Positions 49,016 through 59,900 of a stretch of 64,000 nt of DNA are shown piece after piece; the first letter of the stretch is position 1, and the number at the start of each line of letters is the position of its first letter. Made by a program: the position numbers and the translations under genes. This DNA comes from Aquila chrysaetos chrysaetos. Lineage: Eukaryota > Chordata > Aves > Accipitriformes > Accipitridae. The notes under the pieces were generated by a model, which did no database searches, had not been told where the DNA came from, and saw only the letters and a list, made by a program, of their open reading frames with translations. Location of the stretch: NCBI RefSeq assembly GCF_900496995.4, contig NC_044010.1, forward strand, positions 558,001 to 622,000, written 5' to 3'.

Positions 49016-49930
49016 TTACATATACATGACACAAGCTCATCATCTTGTCAGCCTCACCAGGGCTTATCTTCTAGCCTGGATACCTACCATGTAGCAACTT
49101 TATTTATTATCTGTACTTCATGTTAAAGACACCTATTACTAAGACTGATATACTAACAAGACTCACAGTAAGAGCTTATCTTGTCAGCTGTCTCCCTTAC
49201 TACAGTTGCAGTGACTTGAGTAACTGAGGTACCTGTATACTACGGTTCCTTGTGTATACTCTGCTGCTTTTCATGTTGCATAGAAACTTCTTGCTTTAAG
49301 TTGCAGTTGTTTAGATCTCTGCTACTTAACCCTTCTGTCATTTATCATTAAGCAAGACCTTCCCAGGAGAGTTAATTTGTAGCCTGAAGAATTTGGAGCA
49401 TTATACAATTATGGAAACACTAATAGCTATCTACAGCAAGTTAACTGATTGCTGAATGGCTAGCACTCACCTTCTTTACCAACCTAGACTTAGCTCAAGC
49501 ACTGAAAAATAAATCTTGAGGTGACTGTTCTTCCCAGGTTAGGAGAAAGTCTTAGGAACAACAGAGTGAGATTCCCCCCGAGACAGCCTATTCTGCAGGA
49601 GAAGGAATTACTACTCACGTGTATTTCATCAAACTCCAGCAGTAGCTTCTAATACTTCTCATGATTTAGGAATAAATACAGCAATAAAAATATGGACTTT
49701 GCTGATGGATGGATACAGCTGTAACTGGGTCTAGAGGAAAAAAGTCTGAAGTGACCAGCTGCATATGTATCCTTTAACCCTAACACAACTGCATTTCCAC
49801 ATGAAATCTGCAGTTAAATGGACAAAGACCATTGGCTGAAACAACTAAACGTGGATGTAAGGACCATGCTGGAATTTATAATACATATGCTGAAGGTTCC
49901 AGTCATATTTGAAATAAGTCAAAGAACTCC
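49016..49930. other. No recognised gene; downstream of EPHA1 end
   Basis: AT-rich intergenic DNA between the CR1 copy and the likely EPHA1 cleavage site. Nothing recognised. Confidence 0.4.
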
Positions 49931-49934
49931 AACA

Positions 49935-50898
49935 CAGCCTGCTCTGCCACAGGTTTATTTACAAAATATTATTTACAGTTGATAACTGTCTTGAGCTGAT
50001 AAATAATAACATTTCCTCCACAGAGAAGGAATAAGACAGACCACCTACACATTTTTCTGTTACAAATACCCTATCCAGCCAACAAGACTATTCTCTGTTT
50101 TAAAAAGGGGCAGAGAAAAATGAGTACCTAAAGGGTTTGCTGTCCGTGGCACAAGTAAAGATATTAAGTAGGTTGGAGAAATGTAAATCTCCCTGCTGAA
50201 CTGTGCATGTGCAAAACAGCAACATGCTGAGGTTACATGATCATGCAAGTGGCAGCAGAGTATGCTGCTACTCCCAGCTTCTCCTCCAAAGAAGGAAGTA
50301 CACCATGAGTTGGTGTTTAAGGCAAGAATAGCTGAATTAAAAAACATACCCCTTACCAGCAGCCTTGTGAAAGACTGAATAGTTTGTTCCTGTTGTAAAA
50401 TAAGCAAGACAGAAGGCTGCTGAAGTGAGAAGGGATGTATGCCAGGGAGGGAATGGGCCCGATCCCTACATGCCTGTGTCCTTGTGCATGTTCCCTGAAT
50501 GTCCCAGTCTATCTGAACCCTCATCTCTAATCTTAAAACATTACCCTCCAACCGCCTTTGTAGGTATCCTTGTGTTTCCATGTCATATACCTAGGGTCTG
50601 TAACTCCAGTATGTGGACTACAGGGATTACTTGGTGCTGCACAGAACAGGCTACAGAAGACAGGGTTGAGAACAGTTTCTAAGACCAGTGCTCTGAAACA
50701 TACTGATGGCTGCTGTAGAGCTAAAGCAAGGGGGAACAGAAATGAGAGCAGGTGGTGCTGCCTCATGAGCCTTTTCAGTTCTGGCTGTTTTGCTCTGCTT
50801 GGCCCAGTCACTCATTTGGAAGCAATTGCCATAGGAATGATTCCAAGTGATATCTGGTAAGAACGGGCATTTAGCAGGCTTAAGCGAGCAATGACTGA
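49935..50898 (-). other. EPHA1: EPHA1 3' UTR with poly(A) signal
   Basis: On the minus strand the sequence after the stop codon runs about 940 bases to an AATAAA (plus-strand 49954-49959), followed by a GTG/GTT-rich stretch (CTGTGTTGGAGTTC), a plausible cleavage region near 49935-49945. No earlier strong signal was noted. The cleavage point is inferred. Confidence 0.6.
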
Positions 50899-50977
50899 TC
50901 ACTCCTTAAAGCCTTGGATGCTACACAGGATCCTCTTCTGGTGGCCTGGAAGTGACACTCCCATCTGTTTCAAGTCC
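50899..50977 (-). CDS. EPHA1: EPHA1 last coding exon, SAM end and stop
   Basis: Encodes [20 protein letters not shown] and QGFKE, with TGA at 50901-50899. Too short for an open-frame search; placed by the acceptor CTTTCAG and by phase. The C-terminus lacks the hydrophobic V/L-x-V PDZ ligand seen in many other Eph receptors. Confidence 0.95.
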
Positions 50978-53900
50978 CTGAAAGAAATGGGAAAAGAAAG
51001 GAAAAAAAAATTACTTGCTGTTCTTGTTCTTTGGGGACTGGGATGTGGGTAAGGGCAGAAACAGTTATCAGGCATTAGTTCAGAAAGCTTCCTTTCCCTC
51101 AGTGCCTCCTCCTATGCCTACCTTTTCTCTAGAGAAAAGAAACTTCTAGATGTTTCTGCTCTTCCCCAGCTACCTCTGCCCACCCAGTCAACTGGCTTCT
51201 CCCACTTCATGCCTAGGCCTGTGCTCCCATTAAATCAGGACTCTGCCCATGTCAGCTTGTGATAGGGGCCACAGCTCAACCCTTTAGGAGGTCAGTGCCT
51301 GCTCATTTGCTTTATAGCCAGTTCCAGCCAGGGCAGTTACATATGTCCCTGACCCTACAATGGAACACAGCTGTGTTGGTAAAGCATCTGAGTCCTTCTA
51401 AGGAGCCCAGAAGGACTTTGCTCTATGAAAGAACAGTGCCTGGCTGATGGGGGAGGGAGGGATATCACTAGCCCATGTGGAGTTCAAGGCAAGAAAATTA
51501 TCTTATAAACTCCTGCAAGGGTGGGGAGATGGTCAGGTTAGAGAACTGTCTGCCGCCTATTGCTTCCCTTTGCTGTTTGTGTCTGATGTGAGTTCAGAGC
51601 AACACAGGCCCCTGAAGAGCCTCAAGGATGGACAGTTAGGGAATTAGTCTCACAGTTTGGGCTGATCCCAATTCTTGTGGGTTGATTCTTCCCTTTTAGG
51701 GCAAGAAGCCAGTCCATTTCCATGTAACTGTATAGAGAAGGATGGAGAGAAGCCTTCCAAGTAAATACGAGTGCCTGTTCAGATAGCACCGACACAGCTA
51801 TTAGTAGCATAGCCTGGGGTGCCCTGGGGGAGCTTATCCTGCCCTTACTCAGCAGTGAGCTCCAGAATGGACTCCATGGTGTCCAGGCCGGCAGTGCGGA
51901 AGTTGGAGATGTAGCGCTTCATCCGAATGGATTCCAGCCACTCGGGGATGGATCGATAGGGGATCCCGTCAGATCCACTGCAGCTGGGGAGCCGGAGCGT
52001 TACCCTAAAGATAGATAAAACCCTCATTAGCCTTGCAGCTCCCTTAAATGGCCAGTACTATGAGACAGTAGCGAAAGGGCGAGCACCCTCTGCCAGGGCT
52101 AGGCCAACTTGTCGCCTTTCTGCAGAGCGAGGTCAGACTGCCCAGGGCAATGGCTATGCCCTCCGTCACCATGATGGAGAGATGACCGCCATCTTCTGCG
52201 CACAGAGCCCTCGAGGTGCCTCTTGCCAGCCTGCATCGCTAGCACTAACTCTCCTTCTGCTGGAGCCAGGGAGGTGAAAAATCTGCCAGTTAACCTCTCC
52301 TCCTCCAGTGACAGCCTGCTTACCTGGGGTCAAAGTCTGCAACGGGCCGGAGCAGCTGCGGACTTGAGATGAAATGTTGCAGCTGTGCCCGGATTTCCTG
52401 AAAATGAGGCCTCCTCATCCGATCGTGTGACCAACAGCTCTTCATGAGCTCATAGAGGATAGATGGGCAGTCCACGGGTGGGGGGAGCCGGTACCCGTCC
52501 TCCAAGCTTTTCATCACCTGCACAGAGGACACAGAAATGTGGCCAAGAGCGGAGAGCGCGAAAGAAGAAGAGCGGAGAGCACGAAAGAAGAACCAGAGAC
52601 CTCTGTGGGGCTGGGAGCAGGCAGTTCACCATTTTGCACAGCGTGCAGTCGGGGAGGGATTGAAGCAGATTACACGTGTATGAAGTAGGGTTTGGGCAGC
52701 ACAGCAAAGGATCAGGGGACCTAAGGGATGGCAAAAAGTGAAGTGGCATATTCATGTACTTTCAATCCCTTACTCGCTTAGCTCCCATTTGCCATTCAGG
52801 GCACGTGTTCATGCGAAGTGAGGACCAAATGATCCCGGCACAGGCCCGGTGAGAAAAGGGGAACCAGACTCTGAGGAATAATTTCAACAGCATGCGCTAA
52901 CCTCACCCATGTGCTGAACCTGGAATGAGACCAGACATAACAGTCCAGAGCCAGAGGAAGAAGAGAAAGAAACCATCTCCAGACCCAAAGGCCATGACTG
53001 ATTTAACCAGTCTTTAATTCGGCGCACTGCTGTTGACACCTGAACGTGGTTCAGAGGCCCGAACACTTACTGCCCTTGACTTGGTTGCATTGATTTCTAG
53101 CAGGGAGGGAGACATAGTAGTTATGTGCTCAAAAGAATGTCAAGACTGCAGGCTGAGGGAGATCTACAAAAGTTGGGCCTACATGACTCGTTTATTTTTT
53201 TAAATCAGTACTTGAGCTCGGTGTCTGTTACCTCTTGATTGGTCATGTTCCCATATGGCTTGTCACCAAATGACAGCACCTCCCACATGACAATTCCAAA
53301 GCTCCAGACATCACTGGCTGATGTGAAAATCCGATGAGCAATGGCTTCTGGGGCTGTCCATCGGATGGGAATCTTACCACCCTGTGAAAGAGCAGAGACA
53401 TAGTGTATCCAGCATGTATCACTGAGTTGTATTTCTCCAGTACTTCCATGCAAGGAGCTTACAAAAAGTGGTTCAAAGACTGGGCCTGCTTCACTTGAAG
53501 TGACATGTAACCACCCCTGGGGAAATTTCTCAAAAGGACAGAAATGTTCTTGGAAAGTGAACGAGTTTAAGCCCCTGTTCAGTTGAATGCTACACAAAAC
53601 CATTGCTGTGGAATTAAGAACCTGACACCAGTCACAGCCCTATTTTGGATGACACCAGACATTAGAATCATTGGGACTTTCATTGAAAGGGACCTGTAGA
53701 TGTCTCTAGTCCAAACCCCTGATCACAGCAGGGCTGTCTTCAAAGCTAGATTTAGTTGAGTCCAAAAGATCAGACCTCTTATTTTGCTTCTCTTTTCAAA
53801 ACCACAATCCCTCTGAATCTCTTTGCAAACAAAATCAACATGGACTCCAGACAGAAAAGTACTACCTTCCGAATCATCCACACTGTGACTTGCAGTTTTA

Positions 53901-56900
53901 CTATGGCTTTTCCTCAGGTATTTTCCATCCAAATCTTCCCCCCCCATCTGGTGTTTCTTCACTATTGTGAAGAAATTCTGCCATTCTTATCTGGCAGAAT
54001 CCCAATCGCCCTGAGACTACAGTTCATTTACAAGAGTGAAAGATTGTTTTTGCATTACCTTCGTTTCATAGGTTCCCTCTGCATCATTCTCCAATATTCG
54101 GGAAAGACCAAAGTCAGACACCTTGCACTGAAGACTGCGTGTTACCAGGATGTTGCGAGCGGCCAGATCCCGGTGCACGTAGTTGTGTTCTGAAAGGTAG
54201 GTCATGCCAGAGGCTATTCCCTGCAGCATGCTCACGAGCTGCACAGAGCTAAATTTTTCCTCATTGTCCTGCATGGAAGAAGAAGTGAGAGAAGATCCTG
54301 GTCAAGCGACTTCAATCTGCTTGGTTTCTAGTTACTGGCCTCACCAACTTATAAAAGTGGGCATTGGTGAACAAGGAAAAAGGCAATGCTGTAACCCAAA
54401 GGACCCAACAGATTCTCACTAAGGGACTGGTAGTGGTCTCCAGAGTCATCATTAGGCATCTGCCCTCCAACTGCCAAAGACAGCACTCTGGACACTGACC
54501 AAACTGGATGGCATCAAGCTTCAACTGCTGAGACTGGACATGTTAGTAAGCAGAAAGTAAGTGGATGTCTGGATCTTATTTCTAGGGTCCTAAATCCAGG
54601 TCAAGTGCAAGTTCCAGCAGTACACAAGCCTACTACAGATTGGGGTCTCTCACCCGGAGGAAGGTATCCAGCGCTCCATTCTCCATATACTCAGTGATGA
54701 TCATCATTGGCCTCCCTTGAAGAAGACAAGAAGGTGTCAGCCTTTTTGTAATTCTCCTACTCTTGCCTTTCAATGCTCTCCACATTGCCCCAACACAGAG
54801 AACCATATCCAACCCCAGCCAACATCCCTACTCCACTGGCACAGCTGGCTGACGCTTCTCCTTACACCTCCCCCAGTGATTTCGTATTTCTTGTGTCACA
54901 CATATAACCTCACAGCATCCCTTACACTATCCCAACTTCTTATCCACTCACCAATCCAAGAAGACCTCTCCTCACACTGCCTCATGACTCTGTTGGAAAT
55001 CCACACCTCTCCTCCCTTCCTCATTCTCTGCCACAGGCTAACATGACAATGCCTGTCTTCTCCAAGCACAGCTTCTCTGACAGCATCCTCTCTAAGAAAG
55101 GTCTGAGAAATGTGCCAGTTTCTGCTTTCATTCCAGGGCTCTCTCCTGCACACTCTTACTTTTGGTGACAACTCCTTCCAGTCGCACGATGTTCGGGTGA
55201 TTGAATTGCCCCATAATTGTTGCCTCACGTAGAAAGTTCCACCACTGGGAGTCTGAATATGTCGACTTCAGGGTCTTGATGGCAACCACAATACGTTCTT
55301 TCCCTGGGAGCCGCAGGGACCCACGATAGACCTCCCCAAACTCCCCTGAGGACAACCAGAGGCAAAAGGTCACAGATGAACTTGGGAATAGGCAGCAAAA
55401 TAAGAGTGTGGAAGATGGGGAGAGCAACAAGTAACTCACCCTCTCCAATCACATTCTCCATAGTGACACAAGAGACGTCCAGTTCCTTAGTGAATTCCAG
55501 TACCCCTCTGCTGGGGTCATCATACGGTTGCAGGTCTACATAGGGCTTCAACCAGACCTTCTCTACGGTAAAGGGAAACAACAGAGCAAATTAACCTGTC
55601 AACTCTTTGGACAAGCTCTGTAGGGCAAAGCTACAGAAGCAGAGGTGAATCCATGGGATTCTGACAATGGCAGTAAACAAATCTACCAAACACACATTGA
55701 AGACTAGAGCTGTTATTGGAAGAAGCAAATTACATCAGAAAATCCATGCCAGTTTCTGGTTTGAAACTACTGCTTCTTTTCATTCCTTCCGACCCATTCC
55801 AGGCTTCTCCCTGGTTCTACCACCCCTTTGAAGCTCACCTCGATCAAAGCCTGAAGTATTGTAATCTGGCCGTGCTTGTCTCCGACGAGCCTGCCTGGAA
55901 CATAAGAAGCAGTCATGAAAATAAAACGGTCAGCAGATAGCAAAGAGAAAAGCGAGACTTCCAGGGTGTCTGCCCTAGTTGGTCAGGGACAGAGTTCAGG
56001 GTAGCACAGAGCAAAGTGGAACCAGACACTGCAGCTACTTGGTAGAGTACAGCTAGCAAGAAAATGTGATGCTTCGTCTACATTTAGAATTGTAGCTTTG
56101 TTTCCATGCAGGTAGTTTTGTTCATCCCTCTGCTTGCTGAATTACAGATGTATTTCTATTTATTTTATGTTTTCTGTACACTTTCAGCACAAAACCTGAT
56201 CTTCTTAAAACCAAACAATAGCAGCCTTAGAGACCTTTAGAAAGGAAGCAGAATTTTGTATCTGGGTAGAGGACCACTAAAGTAATGGTATACGGAAAAT
56301 AGTTTGAAATGACTGGATACATGTATTGCCCCGTTAATTGATCAGCAGCTACAGAAACGATTGTACCATAACAATATTTTTATTCATCTGTCATGATAAC
56401 AATATGATAGTGCTGGATTATAACAAAACTGAGAAATTACCACATTCTCCTCTGTCCTCAGCAGCAAGCATTATCTTACAGATGTATCAATCCCTCCAAT
56501 CCTGCTAATCAAAATTACTTACCGAGACTCATGCCATCTTGCTGCAGCACACTGGTCTTACTCCTTCTTCTCTAACTAACCTCTACCTATCCAATATCCT
56601 GTGAGAAATCAGGGCCTCCCTCCCTTTCTCAAGCTCCCATAGCTCAGCTATTCCTACATCTATACCTTTTTCAATACCAAAAATCAACACTTACTTTCGC
56701 CGAAAGATGAAAAGTCCCAGAAACAGCCCAATAAATAGTAGAATTCCGAAGATAATAGAGACCATGACTCCACCAGAGAGAGCTCCCGTGTCTGCAGAAA
56801 CAACGAGAAAGGCAATATCACTTAAAAGACCAAGAACTATTTGTCTGGAATGTAGCAACCAGCTTCTACCAGCCAACGGTATTAGGTAAGCTATGGCTAT

Positions 56901-59900
56901 TTGCCTTCCAAGCAGCAGATTTGAGTCCTATCGTACTGTTATTCGTGTGCATGGAGCACCTTCTGGTGGGTAGCGGCTTGACTCTTGTCTACAGTCTTGG
57001 TCTTCCAGTTGAGTAATTTATCCCTATGCCTGATTTCCCACATAAATTCCATGACACTTTCAGAAATGAAGAACAGCTGTTCCTTCCCTCCCACTCCTCT
57101 CCAGCTACTCTTTCAGATCAGACCCTTCTCTCTGCTCAGTAGCTGATTCAGACTATGGCACAGCAAAGACATGATTTTCCCCAGCAGTCTAACTTGACTC
57201 TCTTCTTGTTTACTGAATTAATTTCCCCCTCTCCTTCCATCTATATCATCAGGGGTTGGTCCTTTACCTAATTACCTTGACAGAAGCCACTGTCTGCTTA
57301 GGACTTTCGAAACAAGCAAGTACTGACTTTGGAACTTGCAGTCTAACATCTTATTCCTGCTTTCTCAAAACTAAGAGTCAGGTGGTTTCATTTTTGTGGT
57401 TGGACAGCATTCAGATAGCTTTCACATAACACAGCTTGTCTTCTTCCATTTAGATTCTCAAGCTAAAGCCATCCATTTCCATACAGTATATTTGAATTCA
57501 TCAGAGGAAGTGCTAAATGACCTCCATTGGTGAAGAATGTGTTTTTAAACCTTATTTCCCATAACTTAAAAAACAATTTAAAAAACTTAAAAATACCTTA
57601 ATTAAAAGTGTTCATATCCATATCTAATGAGAATCTACATTTTTTAATATTTTCACTAATGAGATTTAGGAAAACATCCAGAAGAAAGAAAACTCCTAAA
57701 GAAATTGTTTCAATAAACGAGCAGATTTTAAAGCAAGGAACAGCTTGCATGACACAGACAACTGTGTCTGGAAGTGTTTCCTAACATCCAGTCCAATGGT
57801 CAGTATCTGTAAAGCCTAATTAACACCTGTTACTCTTGTTCAATTTGATGCTGACTCACGCCACTAAATTTATTAAAATCACCAGCTTAGTTACACAGAA
57901 ATCCAGAGGCAGAGCTAGTGTTCTTTTTTGTTAAAATCAACAAGGCAAGATTTGGAAGGTGAAATAATATCTTTTATTAATAAAATGGACAAACTTTTAG
58001 GTACATAGGACTTCTGCAGGAAATTAAGAGACCTAAATTCTCAAATTCAGATTAAAAAAAATTGCCTCTCCCTGCAAATCTTGTTCCACCAATATCCCTA
58101 GACCATTACAGCTAAACAAGGCTTCTAGTATTATCAAAGAAGAACTCCCACCAAATGAAACCTTGCTGGCACTTCTTTTTAATCCCTTTCATATTCAAAA
58201 TACCTTTGTCTTGGCATGATGAGGTGATCAACTTTTATTTTAAAAAATAATATTGATGAAAGTATTTTCTAACATGTTCTTTTACAATCAAAATCATCTA
58301 AGGTACATGTTAACTTACATATTTTCCACAGAACCCCTGTGGTACATTATTTGTTGGTTAAAGATCATTTATGTCATTATCATTTGGCACTGCAACTTCA
58401 TGAAAATTTTACCAAAGGCTCCTGGTGCCAAAAAAAAGCCCAATCTTTAAATTATATTCCAATCATGGTATCACAACTCCTTATCAGCTTTTACACAGTT
58501 AACTGTTTACACTAAGGTGTGCCTTTGCTTTCTTCCATGTCTTTATTTCATGACAATAAAACTAGCCTCTCAAAGGCATCATTTCAACAGATGTATTTCC
58601 AAAATTGTCCACAGGGTCAATAGGAAGACCTGTGAATGTGTGGAATGAAGAGAGAGCAAACTCCATTACAGAAAACTTTTGATAAAGGGGAAGCCTCTGG
58701 GTAACCCAGGGAAAGAGGAGGTCGGATGTGAGGCCTGTATGAGATGTTCTCCGACACAGGAGAAAGGTCTTCTTCTTGTGGCCTCAACAGCTTGGCCTTC
58801 TACACTTCGTGCTTTGGTGAACTTTTTTCAGCAGCACACACCACCTTTTTGGGCAGAGCTACATTCAGGGGCTGCACTACATACAGTGGAAATGATAAAG
58901 CTGGAAAAAAATAGTGGTGAGGTCCTTTGAGTTCTCCTTTTCCCTAGTAACTTCCACACAAAAGGAGGCATACAGTAACCATTTTGCTAAAATTTGAAGT
59001 TGGAAACACTAGCCAGAATAAAAATGTCTTTCAGGAGAACTAGACGAAGAGCTGGTTACGTAGTTTGCCAATACAACACACAAACCTGAGACCGATCAGT
59101 TCTGAACAGGAAAGTACGAGCGGATTTTATATGACAGCAAGGAAACAGGACAGACGTCTCCTTGTTCTACATTTTTACAAAGCAACAGGCTTGGCCCTGG
59201 TGACAAGGAACTCAGGAGCGTGGTGCCTGTGCCTTGCAGCTAGCAGAACACAAGGAGAGATCCGTGTACCATGTGAATATACAACCTGACGGAGAAGTGA
59301 GTGTCTCCCAACCGAGGTTAGATACCAGTGGTTCCCTTTTACCTGGCGGAAGGGTGCGGAATTCCTGCTCCGGGGAGTAGGGCCCCGGGCCGAGGGGTGT
59401 GATGGATCTCACACGAAGCAGGTAGGCTGTGTCTGGCTGCAGGTCTCTCAGAGTGACGTTGGGCTCAAGAAGGTGCTTCACTGTGTAACGTGCCTCCTCT
59501 CCCTGCAGAAATCAAACCGGGTCAAAGTAACGAACGCACACTGAACAAAGAGGACTCTTCCACCCCTTTGGGTCAAAGGGGGAAGAACGGACAAGGCAGG
59601 AGTCACCTTCTCAAAGAACATGACCTCATACTCCACCGAGGTCCGGCTGCGCTGCCGCGGGGCAAGCCAAGAGACAGAAAGACTGCTGTCGTCTCTTTGT
59701 GTCAGGATAAACTGGGATACTGTCACCGGAGCTGCAGGGGGGGAGAACAGAGAACGTCAGGAAGAAATACAAACATAATGCAGACTAGGGCCACTCTCCA
59801 CCAGAACCTCTCTCTTTCCTTCTCTGGTCATACCACGCAACTGGAACTGGCTCTCATTGCCACTGCCACTCCCTCATCTTTCTCTTCTGTGCTGAAAGGG

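Noticed and set aside
52450-52755. Frames on both strands around the EPHA1 exon at 52.3-52.5 kb.
   Set aside because: Shadows running through exon, splice site and the 23-bp duplication; no independent support.
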